In this document: positions 1-8,604 of the stretch, piece after piece
How the letters are laid out: each line of letters begins with the position of its first letter
Numbering within the stretch: position 1 is the first letter of the stretch
Source: an uncultured Endomicrobiia bacterium
GTDB lineage: Bacteria; Elusimicrobiota; Endomicrobiia; Endomicrobiales; Endomicrobiaceae
DNA: 64,000 nucleotides
Assembly (NCBI GenBank): GCA_938040055.1
Contig: CALHWY010000030.1
Span: forward strand, 1-64,000
Reading direction: 5' to 3'
The notes under the pieces: model-generated
What the model was told of the DNA's origin: nothing
What the model saw: only the letters and a program-made list of their open reading frames with translations
Databases searched by the model: none
Translations under genes and position numbers: made by a program

Positions 1-60
1 AAAATCTTTGCCGGTTTGCGAACTTGTAAAACGCTTATAAAGACTTTAAAAGGAGATTTT

Positions 61-1068
61 ATGGATATCAAAAAGCATATTCTCGGTTTGGCCGCAAAAG
101 CAAAAGGGAAAGTTATTTTGCCCGAAAGCACGGATGCAAGAGTTCTTAAAGCCGCCCGGATGCTTATTAAAGACGGAATAGCTTCCGTAGTTCTTCCGGC
201 CGCCGATATAAAAGCAGTCGAAGACGCCGCCGCTTCGGCGGGAACGGATTTGTCCGGAATAGAAATCGTTCAGATAGACAGGGCGCTTATAGACGAAAAG
301 GTCATAGAAACTTTTGTTTCTGCGCGCGTCAAAAAGGGAATGAATCCGGAAGAAGCTTTGAATCTTCTTAAAACGCCTCTTTATTTTTCAATGATGTATC
401 TGAAAAGCAAAAAATGCGACGCCTGCGTGTGCGGAGCCGTTTATGATACTGCAGATGTTTTAAGAGCTTCTCTGCATACCGTCGGCACGGCTGAGGGAAT
501 AAAACTTATTTCTTCGTATTTTCTTATGGTTCCGCCGGATAATCATAAAGTTATAAAAGAACCGGTATTGTTTACGGATTGCGCCGTAAATCCCGATCCT
601 CTTCCTTTGGGGCTTAAAGATATTGCCGCTGCCGCCATACAAAATTATAAAAAGCTTTTCCCGGGAAAGTCCGCCAATGCCGCTTTTCTTTCTTTTTCAA
701 CAAAAGGAAGCGCTAAACATAAAATGATAGATAAAGTAAGCGAAGCCGCGGAACTTGCCAAAAGGCAGTTCGAATCCGACAAATCGGTCAATATTGACGG
801 CGAATTGCAATTTGACGCCGCTATTATGCCCGAAATAGCGAAAAGAAAGGCGCCCGGTTCAAAAGTTGCCGGCAAAACGAATATTTTCGTATTTCCCGAT
901 CTGAACGCCGGAAATATAGGCTATAAAATGGCCGAAAGACTGGGCGGTTTTCAGGCGCTGGGGCCGATTATTCAGGGGCTTGCGCTTCCGGTAAGCGATC
1001 TCAGCAGGGGCTGCAATGCCGAAGACATATATATGGTAAGCGCTATTATGCTTTTACAGAAGCGATAA
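61..1068 (+). CDS. pta: Phosphate acetyltransferase
   Basis: Transfers the acetyl group between CoA and phosphate. With acetate kinase this is the usual ATP-yielding acetate branch of fermentation, in the cytoplasm. The 335-residue protein has the length of single-domain Pta enzymes. It matches the PTA_PTB fold from the N-terminal VILPESTDARVLKAA segment through the glycine-rich C-terminal part (VFPDLNAGNIGYKMAERLGG and QALGPIIQGLALPVSDLSRG), which forms the CoA/phosphate site. The ATG at 61 is preferred over upstream in-frame starts because AAGGAGATTTT lies just before it. No ackA is visible; it may lie outside the window. Family assignment is secure; pathway direction is inference. Confidence 0.95.
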   Translation: MDIKKHILGLAAKAKGKVILPESTDARVLKAARMLIKDGIASVVLPAADIKAVEDAAASAGTDLSGIEIVQIDRALIDEKVIETFVSARVKKGMNPEEALNLLKTPLYFSMMYLKSKKCDACVCGAVYDTADVLRASLHTVGTAEGIKLISSYFLMVPPDNHKVIKEPVLFTDCAVNPDPLPLGLKDIAAAAIQNYKKLFPGKSANAAFLSFSTKGSAKHKMIDKVSEAAELAKRQFESDKSVNIDGELQFDAAIMPEIAKRKAPGSKVAGKTNIFVFPDLNAGNIGYKMAERLGGFQALGPIIQGLALPVSDLSRGCNAEDIYMVSAIMLLQKR

Positions 1069-1464
1069 GAAAATCCAACCCTAAAGAATAATTCGCATAA
1101 AGATAAAAAAATATTAATCCCGGATTTTGTGTTTTTTCCCGTTCGGGTTCCGGTAAAGAAAATCCGCGTTTTCTGCCGCTGCGTTCGCAAACCGGTACGG
1201 AAATGAATATTGCCTAAGGCGGGCGCTTTATAAAAAAAGAAATTTTTCAAAATAAAAGAAGCCGGGCAAAACCGGCCGGCTGCCCTGTTTTCGGTATAAG
1301 CGGTTCGTTTAGCCAAAAAAAAGCTTTTGCGGATTTTGACGGATTAAGAAAAGGCTTCTTCTGATTGCCGGCAGATGCTGTGAAGACGCCGTAAAAGATA
1401 CCGGATAATATCCGGATTTTTCAGCCTTTTTATTTGCAAGTTATTATTTTTAACAGAGCCAAAA
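1069..1464. other. Intergenic gap, no gene seen
   Basis: About 396 bases between pta and the amidohydrolase. Reading frames here on both strands are short or are extensions with no recognisable protein character. There are small GC-rich inverted repeats (for example GCCGG..CCGGC around 1261-1280) but none is followed by a clear T-run, so no terminator is called. I see no convincing promoter. Confidence 0.4.
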
Positions 1465-2253
1465 ATGGAAATAATAGACGCTCATACGCATATTTATCCT
1501 GAAAAGATAGCCCAAAAGGTAAAATTGTTTTTGCAGGAATCGTTTAATAAAAAGATGGCCGACCTTCCGGTAATAAGCAATCTGTTCAAACATATGGACG
1601 CGGCTTCGATATCGAAAAGCGTGGTTGCCGCGGTGGCTTCAAGGCCCGAGCAGGTTGTTGCAATCAATAACTGGCTTTTTTCCATAAAGGATGAAAGAAT
1701 AATACCGTTTGCCTCAATGCATCCGAATTTTGAAAATTTTAAAGAAGAGATAAAAAGAATAAAAGACAATGCCTTCGGCATAAAAATACAATCCGAGTTC
1801 CAGAAATTTTATATTGACGAAGAAAGCGCGTTTCCGATGTATGAAGAAATACAAAAACAGGGCATCGCTGTTCTTTTTCACTGCGGCATAGAGCTAAGCT
1901 CGCCTGGGGAAACGCGCTCTTGTCCCGCGCGGATGCTGAGAGTGCTTGAAAAATTTCCCGGGATGAAAGTGATAGGCGCCCATATGGGCGGATATCTTAT
2001 GTGGGATAAGGCTCTGGAAGTTCTGGCCGGCACGCACATCCGTTTCGACACTTCTGACAGCGTCAGGGAAATGGACAAAGAACTTCTTGACGAATATTTC
2101 AAAAAGCACGGTTTTGACAAAATATTTTACGCTTCCGATTTCCCTTTGGAGCTTCCGGAAAAAGAGACGGATTTTATCAAAACTCTTGATATCGCGGATG
2201 AAAACAAAGAAAAAATTTTTTCAGGCAATATAAAAAATTTTCTTAATTTATAA
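1465..2253 (+). CDS. TIM-barrel amidohydrolase (COG2159-type)
   Basis: Predicted metal-dependent hydrolase or decarboxylase of the amidohydrolase_2 group, 262 residues, cytoplasmic. The first strand carries the metal-binding HxH motif (IIDAHTHIYPEK), followed by LFHCGIE, the IGAHMGG strand and YASDFPLE with the late conserved Asp, in the order expected for the barrel. Substrate cannot be read from sequence. It stands alone between pta and thrC with gaps on both sides, so context does not help. The ATG at 1465 is the first that keeps the DAHTH strand complete. Confidence 0.85.
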   Translation: MEIIDAHTHIYPEKIAQKVKLFLQESFNKKMADLPVISNLFKHMDAASISKSVVAAVASRPEQVVAINNWLFSIKDERIIPFASMHPNFENFKEEIKRIKDNAFGIKIQSEFQKFYIDEESAFPMYEEIQKQGIAVLFHCGIELSSPGETRSCPARMLRVLEKFPGMKVIGAHMGGYLMWDKALEVLAGTHIRFDTSDSVREMDKELLDEYFKKHGFDKIFYASDFPLELPEKETDFIKTLDIADENKEKIFSGNIKNFLNL

Positions 2254-2314
2254 AATTTTTCCCGCCGCCGCCCGTTTCATATGACAAGCGAGGCGTTTTT
2301 ATTTGATTTTGCAT

Positions 2315-2343
2315 TTGTAAAATAATACAATTTAGACTATAAA
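2315..2343 (+). promoter_or_regulatory. Putative sigma70 promoter of thrC
   Basis: TTGTAA (2315-2320) and TATAAA (2338-2343) are separated by 17 bases and lie 34 bases before the thrC start. Five of six bases match at -10 and four of six at -35. Confidence 0.55.
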
Positions 2344-2376
2344 ATCAGTAAATTTTGCCAAAGAGGACAGCTTAAA

Positions 2377-3441
2377 ATGGATTATAAAGGTTTGATTGAA
2401 CGCTACAGAAAATTTTTACCGGTTTCCCAGAGAACTCCGGTTATTTCTCTTCATGAAGGCAATACTCCGCTTATTCCGGCCCGGAATTTGGCTGGAAAGC
2501 TGGGCTTTAACGGCGAAATATATTTTAAATTCGAGGGTATGAACCCGACCGGCTCGTTTAAAGACAGAGGCATGACTATGGCGGTTTCAAAAGCTCTTGA
2601 AGAAGGAAGCAAAGCCGTAATCTGCGCGTCAACGGGAAACACTTCGGCTTCGGCCGCGGCTTATGCCGCCAGAGCCGGCATAAAGTGCGTTGTTTTGATA
2701 CCGGAAGGGAAGATCGCTTTGGGAAAACTTTCCCAGGCCGTTATGCACGGCGCGCAAGTGCTTGAAATAGACGGGAACTTTGACGAAGCGCTCAGTCTTG
2801 TCAAAGAGCTTAGCAGCAGCTATCCGCTGACGCTTGTAAATTCTATAAATCCTTTCAGAATAGAAGGCCAGAAAACGGCGGCTTTTGAAATATGCGAAAC
2901 GCTGGGCGCTGCGCCCGATTATCAGTTTATGCCCGTAGGAAATGCCGGAAATATTACCGCTTACTGGAAAGGGTACAAAGAATATAACTCTCTTTATCCC
3001 AAACAGTATTCGCTTCCCAGAATGATGGGTTTTCAGGCTGCGGGCTCGGCTCCCATAGTCAAAGGGCATCCTATAGAAAACCCCGAAACCGTAGCCACCG
3101 CGATAAGAATAGGAAATCCGGCTTCCTGGAAACAGGCCGAGGAGGCCAGGGATGAATCCAAAGGCATGATCGGCATGGTTAGTGACGATGAAATACTGCA
3201 AGCCTACAGACTTACGGCCGCCGAGGAAGGCGTTTTCTGCGAGCCCGCTTCAGCTTCGTCCATAGCAGGGCTTATAAAATGCATAAACAGCGGTTATTTT
3301 AAGAACGCTCTTCCGGTTAAGGCGGTTTGCATTCTTACCGGACACGGATTAAAAGATCCTGATACCGCGGTAGCTAACGCGGTCAAACCGAAAAAAGTGA
3401 AAGCGGACATCGGGGAAATAAAAGGCGCGATAGGCTTATAA
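2377..3441 (+). CDS. thrC: Threonine synthase
   Basis: PLP enzyme converting O-phosphohomoserine to threonine, the last step of threonine biosynthesis. The 354 residues start with LHEGNTPLIPARNLA, and the PLP lysine sits in PTGSFKDRGMTMAV; CASTGNTSASAAAYAARAG is the phosphate-binding loop and ILTGHGLKDP the C-terminal motif. Length fits the short bacterial ThrC class. An AGAGGA ribosome binding site precedes the ATG. It has its own promoter at 2315-2343 and is followed by a large stem-loop (3475-3543), so it may be a single-gene transcript. Confidence 0.95.
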   Translation: MDYKGLIERYRKFLPVSQRTPVISLHEGNTPLIPARNLAGKLGFNGEIYFKFEGMNPTGSFKDRGMTMAVSKALEEGSKAVICASTGNTSASAAAYAARAGIKCVVLIPEGKIALGKLSQAVMHGAQVLEIDGNFDEALSLVKELSSSYPLTLVNSINPFRIEGQKTAAFEICETLGAAPDYQFMPVGNAGNITAYWKGYKEYNSLYPKQYSLPRMMGFQAAGSAPIVKGHPIENPETVATAIRIGNPASWKQAEEARDESKGMIGMVSDDEILQAYRLTAAEEGVFCEPASASSIAGLIKCINSGYFKNALPVKAVCILTGHGLKDPDTAVANAVKPKKVKADIGEIKGAIGL

Positions 3442-3474
3442 AAAACGCGAGGATTGATCCGGTTTACTGTTTAC

Positions 3475-3543
3475 AAGGCGCAAACGAAGTGTATTAATCT
3501 TTATTATCTTGATAAGAAAGTTAAACACATAAGTTTGCGCCTT
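3475..3543 (+). terminator. Long perfect-stem hairpin, terminator-like or structured RNA
   Basis: AAGGCGCAAAC at 3475-3485 is perfectly complementary to GTTTGCGCCTT at 3533-3543. Inside the loop further short pairings can form (GTGT with ACAC, and TTATC-TT-GATAA). A T-rich stretch (TTTTGTTTG) follows the right arm. It lies 33 bases after thrC and ends 33 bases before the next gene. A thrC terminator is the simplest reading; the loop of 47 bases is longer than usual, so a regulatory RNA leader for the downstream operon is also possible. Confidence 0.55.
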
Positions 3544-3576
3544 TTGTTTGATAAAAACATATGCCGCGGAGGGAAT

Positions 3577-3876
3577 ATGGAAGGAAGGAAAAATACCGGA
3601 ATACAAATAGAGGTGGACGAACAGACTTCAAACGGAGTATACTCCAATCTGGCGATGATAACGCATTCCGAAAATGAATTTATACTTGATTTTATTTTTT
3701 TTCAGCCGCAAAACCAGAAAGCGAAAGTCAGAAGCAGGATTATCACTTCGCCGGCGCATGTAAAGAAAATAATAGAAGCCCTGAAGGACAATATCGCCAA
3801 ATATGAGGCCAAGTTCGGCCAGATCAAAGAACCCGCTCCCGTTCGCCAGAACCAGAAAACGGAATATTACAATTGA
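3577..3876 (+). CDS. DUF3467 family protein
   Basis: Small protein of 99 residues, function unknown in the family. The pattern fits DUF3467: an N-terminal strand IQIEVDEQTSNGVYSNLAMI, then HSENEFILDFIFFQP, and a C-terminal amphipathic helix (PAHVKKIIEALKDNIAKYEAKFG). The ATG at 3577 is chosen because GCGGAGGG lies just before it and it begins the conserved part; a TTG at 3454 would add 41 residues that cross the stem-loop. It is the first gene of a tightly packed block, nine bases before cinA. Confidence 0.85.
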   Translation: MEGRKNTGIQIEVDEQTSNGVYSNLAMITHSENEFILDFIFFQPQNQKAKVRSRIITSPAHVKKIIEALKDNIAKYEAKFGQIKEPAPVRQNQKTEYYN

Positions 3877-3885
3877 GAAAAAAAC

Positions 3886-5220
3886 ATGAGGATTGAACTG
3901 ATTTGTACGGGCAGCGAGCTGCTGTCCGGGAAAGCAAACACTGACGCGGCTTATATAGGCTCGAAGCTGTCTTTGCTGGGGATTAACCTTTCAAGCATAA
4001 CCAGCATAGGAGACAGAAAAGAGGAGTTGAAAGCCGGGCTCAAAAGAGCTTTTGAGAGAAGCAATGTTATTATCGTCACCGGCGGACTGGGGCCGACTTT
4101 TGACGATATAACGGTTGAGTCCGCCGCGGAAACGCTCGGTCTTGAAGTCGTCAGGGACGAAAAGACTCTGTCTTGCATCAGGGAATTTTTTGCCAAAAGG
4201 GCGGTAACCGAGATTCCGCAAAATAATGCGAAACAAGCCGATATTATAAAAGGGGCTAAAGTTCTGGAAAACCGCCTCGGGACGGCTCCCGGGCAAATGC
4301 TGCATTTTGAGTTTAAAGAAAGCGGAAAAAAAGAGAGAAAAACTCTGTTTTTATTTCCCGGCCCGCCTAAAGAAATGCAGCCTATGTTTGACGAGAACGC
4401 CGTGCCGTTTTTCAGAAGTTACCAGTTGGGAATAATCAAAAACGAAGCTCTGCGGGTATTTGGCCTGGGCGAATCCAAAGCGGAAGAAATGATAAAACCG
4501 GTGCTTGAAGCGGCTTCTTTCGGCGGAAACTGCGCCGTTGAGTTCGCCATACTGGCAAGCGGCGGCATAATAACAGTTAAATATGCAGTGTCGGGAAAAG
4601 ACGAGATGCTGGTGGATGAAATAAAAGGCAATATAAAGTTTGAACTTGAAAAAGCGCTCGGAGACAATGTTTTCGGATACGGAAACGACGAACTTTCGGA
4701 CGCGATAGGCAGACTTCTTATAGAAAACAGAAAAACCGTTTCCCTTGCGGAATCCTGCACGGGCGGGCTCATAGCGAAAAAGCTTACCGACGCCGCGGGA
4801 AGTTCGGCATATTTTAAAAATTCTTTTGTAACTTATTCAAACGAATCGAAAAGCAAATGTCTTGGAGTCAAAGAAGAGACTTTGCTCAATCACGGCGCCG
4901 TAAGCGCGGAAACGGCTAAAGAAATGGCCGAAGGCGCGCTCAATTTTGCGGAAAGCGATTATGCGGTATCGGCCACCGGGATAGCGGGGCCCGGAGGCGC
5001 GACCAAAGAAAAGCCGGCGGGACTTGTTTACATAGGCATAGCTTCAAAAAAAGAAACTCCGGTTTTCAGATATAATTTTCACGGCGGCCGCGGCGAAGTG
5101 AGAAACAGGGCGGCCGATACGGCGCTGGATCTTCTGAGAAAGAAAATTTTATCGGATGCCCAGGCGGAAGCGGCGAGAAAAGCCGGAAAGCAGTCCGCCG
5201 CGAAAGGAAAAAAGAAATGA
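3886..5220 (+). CDS. cinA: CinA family protein (NMN amidohydrolase / competence-damage inducible)
   Basis: Two-domain CinA of 444 residues. Residues about 1-250 form a MoCF-biosynthesis-like domain (IELICTGSELLSGKANTDAAYI, IIVTGGLGPTFDDITVE, LFLFPGPPKEM), known in the family as an ADP-ribose pyrophosphatase-type unit. Residues about 260-420 form the CinA C-terminal domain with the nucleophile region LAESCTGGLIAKKLTD and ATGIAGPGGATKEKPAG, which deamidates nicotinamide mononucleotide. An Ala/Lys-rich tail of roughly 20 residues ends the protein. It overlaps thpR by ATGA, so the two are translationally coupled. Confidence 0.93.
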   Translation: MRIELICTGSELLSGKANTDAAYIGSKLSLLGINLSSITSIGDRKEELKAGLKRAFERSNVIIVTGGLGPTFDDITVESAAETLGLEVVRDEKTLSCIREFFAKRAVTEIPQNNAKQADIIKGAKVLENRLGTAPGQMLHFEFKESGKKERKTLFLFPGPPKEMQPMFDENAVPFFRSYQLGIIKNEALRVFGLGESKAEEMIKPVLEAASFGGNCAVEFAILASGGIITVKYAVSGKDEMLVDEIKGNIKFELEKALGDNVFGYGNDELSDAIGRLLIENRKTVSLAESCTGGLIAKKLTDAAGSSAYFKNSFVTYSNESKSKCLGVKEETLLNHGAVSAETAKEMAEGALNFAESDYAVSATGIAGPGGATKEKPAGLVYIGIASKKETPVFRYNFHGGRGEVRNRAADTALDLLRKKILSDAQAEAARKAGKQSAAKGKKK

Positions 5221-5747
5221 GACTTTTCGCCGCATCTTTGCTGCCCGAAACCCTGTCTGAAAAAATCTATGAGGTTTCGCAGGCGGCCGCGCGGCGCTTC
5301 GGAGCCAAAGCCGTCGCGCCTGAAAATATGCATATCACGTATAAATATTTCGGCGATAAAGATCCTGAAACCTGTTTGAAAATCGTCGGCAATGCCGTCA
5401 AAAACGCCGAATCGGCGGATATTTCGGCAAAAGGCGCAGGATTTTTTTCGCGCGGGGGATATGCTGGTGTTTTATGGGCCGGAATATGCGATGAGAACGG
5501 CCTTTTAAACAGGATAGCCGCAAATATGGGCGTTTCAAAAGAAAGTTTTATGGCGCATATAACCATGGCGCGTTTCAAAAACAAAGGCGTTAAAAATGCG
5601 GTTTTGGAAAAATATATTTCGGAAAATTCCTTAAAAGAAAAAGAGTTCGGCTTTTTCGCGCTGAAATCGGTCTGTCTTATGGAAAGTTTTACAGGCCCCT
5701 GCGGAGCGGAATATAAAGTGCTGGAAGAATTTTGTCTGGGAAAATAA
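5217..5747 (+). CDS. thpR: RNA 2',3'-cyclic phosphodiesterase (2H family)
   Basis: Member of the 2H phosphoesterase (LigT) superfamily, 176 residues. The two catalytic HxT motifs are visible as MHITYKYFG and AHITMARFK. The family opens 2',3'-cyclic phosphates on RNA ends; some members ligate tRNA halves in vitro. The start overlaps the cinA stop by four bases. The cinA-thpR pairing is common in bacteria and supports the call. The physiological substrate is not evident. Confidence 0.9.
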   Translation: MRLFAASLLPETLSEKIYEVSQAAARRFGAKAVAPENMHITYKYFGDKDPETCLKIVGNAVKNAESADISAKGAGFFSRGGYAGVLWAGICDENGLLNRIAANMGVSKESFMAHITMARFKNKGVKNAVLEKYISENSLKEKEFGFFALKSVCLMESFTGPCGAEYKVLEEFCLGK

Positions 5748-5748
5748 A

Positions 5749-7464
5749 ATGCCTGAAAAAATAGTATACACATTATCGGCTAAATGCAAGGACTGCTACA
5801 GATGCATAAAAGTTTGCCCCGTTAAGGCTATAAGTTTTTCGGGTTCCCAGGCAAATGTAAACAATGAAAAATGCATCGCCTGCGGGACATGCATAAAAGA
5901 ATGCCCGCAGGGCGCGAAAACTTTCAGAAACGACGTTTCGGGTTTTGAGTCGTTTCTTGCGGAAAATAAAAAAAACAATATAAAAACGGCGGTCAGCCTC
6001 GCTCCTTCTTTTGTCTGCGCTTTCAATAAAGAGGAAGTTAAAAAAGTGCCATCGGCGCTGAAAAAACTCGGTTTCGATTATGTGGCGGAAACCGCCGTCG
6101 GAGCTTATGAAACCGCCGTGGCAACGGCAAAGGTTTCGGACGGAAAAAATAAACCCGGAATCTGCACCGCGTGTCCGGCCGCGGTAAATTACGTGACTAT
6201 GTACAGACAGGACAAAACGGAAAACCTTATAAATGTCGTTTCTCCCATGATAGCGCATGCCAAGAAGATAAAAAAACGTTTCGGGGACGGCGTCAAAGTC
6301 GTTTTCATAGGGCCTTGCGTGGCCAAGAAAAGCGAGATCGCCTGGGAAGGAGTCAGGGGCATTGTGGAATATGCGCTGACTTTTACGGAGCTTAAAGAAC
6401 TTTTCGCATTGCATAACATAGAGCTTTCTTCTCTGGAAGACGGCGTTTTTGATGAAGAAGTTCCGGGAAAATCAAGGTTTTTTCCTCTTCCGGGAGGACT
6501 GCTTAAAACGGCTTCCATTGAAAATGACGGGCTGGACGGACGGATATTTCACGTAAACGGCTTTGAGGATTTTAAAAACGCCGTTGACTCTATGGACGGA
6601 ATGGGGGGCGTTCTTATAGAACCTCTGTTCTGCGGCAGCGGATGCATTAACGGTCCGGCAATAGGAAATGATAAAAATATATTTGAAAAAAGAAAGGATA
6701 TCATAAACTATGCCGCCGGAACGAAAACGTCGGGGAAAACGCCCGAGGTGGACATAGAATCTTTAAACATAAACTTTAAGCCCGGCGGCATAAAATCCGC
6801 AAAATACGGCGAAGAACAGATAAGGCGTGTTCTTGAAAAAACGGGCAAATTCAGCGAAGAAGACGAACTCAACTGCGGAGCCTGCGGATACGACAGCTGC
6901 CGGGACAAAGCTTTTGCCGTGCTGGACAAAATGGCGGAGCCCGAAATGTGTATTCCTTTTATGAGAAAAGCCGCTGAGGCAAAAGCCGACAAAATATTCG
7001 AGACAAGCCCCAACGGAATAATAATAACCGACGATAACTTTAACATACTTTCAATAAATGAGGCTTTCAAAAAAATGTTTCTGGCTTCAGACGCGCTCAA
7101 GGGCAAGCATATATCCGTTCTTTTCGACCCTTCCGAATTTTACGACTTTGCGGGCTCTAATGAAGAAGCGGAAAACGTTATAGTTTCTTATGACGCTTAC
7201 GGGATAAAGTGCAGGCAGATAATTTATTATGTTAAAGAGGATAAACGGTATATCGGCATTTTCATAAACATAACAAAGACATATAAGGACAAAGAGAAAC
7301 TGAATGAAATAAAAAAGCAAACCATCCTTAAAGCGAAAGAGCTTCTTGAACACCAGATAGAAACCGCTCAGAAAATGGCGCTGTTTTTGGGCGAAAGCAC
7401 CGCCAGAAGCGAAGAACTGCTGAACCAGCTTTTAAAAATTTCGGAAAGCGACAATGATCTCTAG
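5749..7464 (+). CDS. HfsB-like [FeFe]-hydrogenase sensor with PAS domain
   Basis: Iron-sulfur protein of 571 residues. An N-terminal pair of 4Fe-4S motifs (CKDCYRCIKVCP, CIACGTCIKECP) is followed by the three H-cluster signatures of the hydrogenase large-subunit C domain in modified form: CTACPAAVNY (about 139), GPCVAKKSEI (about 188) and LFCGSGCINGP (about 293). Then come a further Fe-S domain (NCGACGYDSC, about 375), a PAS domain (about 415-500) and a C-terminal helical tail. This architecture belongs to the putative sensory or accessory [FeFe] hydrogenases. It begins right after thpR and overlaps the downstream SpoIIE phosphatase by 11 bases, which suggests that the redox or H2 state is relayed to the phosphatase. 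Signalling is inference; no histidine kinase is adjacent. Confidence 0.88.
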   Translation: MPEKIVYTLSAKCKDCYRCIKVCPVKAISFSGSQANVNNEKCIACGTCIKECPQGAKTFRNDVSGFESFLAENKKNNIKTAVSLAPSFVCAFNKEEVKKVPSALKKLGFDYVAETAVGAYETAVATAKVSDGKNKPGICTACPAAVNYVTMYRQDKTENLINVVSPMIAHAKKIKKRFGDGVKVVFIGPCVAKKSEIAWEGVRGIVEYALTFTELKELFALHNIELSSLEDGVFDEEVPGKSRFFPLPGGLLKTASIENDGLDGRIFHVNGFEDFKNAVDSMDGMGGVLIEPLFCGSGCINGPAIGNDKNIFEKRKDIINYAAGTKTSGKTPEVDIESLNINFKPGGIKSAKYGEEQIRRVLEKTGKFSEEDELNCGACGYDSCRDKAFAVLDKMAEPEMCIPFMRKAAEAKADKIFETSPNGIIITDDNFNILSINEAFKKMFLASDALKGKHISVLFDPSEFYDFAGSNEEAENVIVSYDAYGIKCRQIIYYVKEDKRYIGIFINITKTYKDKEKLNEIKKQTILKAKELLEHQIETAQKMALFLGESTARSEELLNQLLKISESDNDL

Positions 7465-8584
7465 GCTTTATCTGGACCATTATGTCTCTTCGATACCGAA
7501 AAAAAACGAAAGCGTCTGCGGAGACGTGTTTTCCGTCGAAAGACAATCTTCCCATACTTTGTTTGTTCTTTGCGACGGAATGGGTTCCGGAATAAAGGCG
7601 AATATAGCCGCCAATATGTGCTGCGAGAGAATAAAAAAACTGTCCGCGGGCGGGCTTTCTCTCAGAAAAATTTTCGAACGCATGTCTTCGGAGATGGAAA
7701 GGTCCAAAACTTCGCGGGGATTGTATTGTTCTTTTTGCGCCGCGGTGCTTTTACCCGACGGGAAAACAACCGCGGCCGCTTACGAGATGCCCATGCCGTT
7801 TATGCTAGGGGCCGGCGGCGGATGGTTTTGCGTGAAATATGAATCTTTGGGGCCGTTTGACGAAGCTAATTTCATTTTGCGGGAAAATGACGCGCTGTGT
7901 TTTGTTTCGGACGGAATTACCCAGGCGGGGATGGGAGCCGGCGGAGCTCTGGGTGTCAAAGGCGCGTTAAGCATTTTAAACTCTCTCCTGCATAAAACCA
8001 TGCTTGCCGATATCGCCCGGCGGTTTACTTTGAAAGCCAAAGAGATTTCGGGAGATTTCGACGATGATACCACCGCGGCGGTTCTTTTTTGCAGACGTCC
8101 GAACGCGCTTTGCGTGTTTTCCGGTCCGCCTCTGTCAAAAGAAGATGATGAAAAGGCTGTGGGCAGGCTGCTGGCTTTTGAAGGAAGAAAAGCGGTTTGC
8201 GGTTCGACTACAATTGAGATTTTTTGCAGAGTGACCGGGCGAAAGCCTAAAACGGACGCCTCTTTTTTTACGGATTTTATGCCTCCGGAGTATGAAGTGG
8301 AAGGTCTTGATTTCGCTTCTGAAGGCGCCATAACCCTGAACCAGTGTTTTAACATACTCGGAGATAAGAGGCTTCTGAGGCAGGCCGCAACTCCTCCCGC
8401 CAGACTAGCCAATCTTTTAAACTCTTCCGACATAATCTGTTTTATTGAAGGAATGTCGGTAAATAAAGGACATGAAGATATAATCTTTAAGCAGATGGGG
8501 ATATTGCCTAGAAAAGAAATAATATATAAAATAAGCGAAACTCTTATGCGGTGCGATAAGATAGTATGCAGAGAGGAAATATGA
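7454..8584 (+). CDS. SpoIIE-type serine phosphatase
   Basis: PP2C/SpoIIE-like protein phosphatase, 376 residues, cytoplasmic. The metal-binding aspartate motifs are present: FVLCDGMGSGIKA near residue 40, CFVSDGITQAG near 150 and DFDDDTTAAVLF near 200. A C-terminal region of about 160 residues has no recognised domain. It starts inside the 3' end of the HfsB-like gene with an 11-base overlap. In known HfsB-type loci such phosphatases sit beside the sensor, so it probably acts as the output partner, dephosphorylating an unknown serine phosphoprotein such as an anti-sigma antagonist. No anti-sigma gene is in the window. Confidence 0.88.
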   Translation: MISRLYLDHYVSSIPKKNESVCGDVFSVERQSSHTLFVLCDGMGSGIKANIAANMCCERIKKLSAGGLSLRKIFERMSSEMERSKTSRGLYCSFCAAVLLPDGKTTAAAYEMPMPFMLGAGGGWFCVKYESLGPFDEANFILRENDALCFVSDGITQAGMGAGGALGVKGALSILNSLLHKTMLADIARRFTLKAKEISGDFDDDTTAAVLFCRRPNALCVFSGPPLSKEDDEKAVGRLLAFEGRKAVCGSTTIEIFCRVTGRKPKTDASFFTDFMPPEYEVEGLDFASEGAITLNQCFNILGDKRLLRQAATPPARLANLLNSSDIICFIEGMSVNKGHEDIIFKQMGILPRKEIIYKISETLMRCDKIVCREEI

Positions 8585-8604
8585 AAAAAGGGGAAAATTA
8601 TCAA

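Noticed and set aside
2629..3201. Minus-strand 190-codon frame opposite thrC
   Set aside because: Shadow of a high-confidence gene; no ribosome binding site and no recognisable motif.
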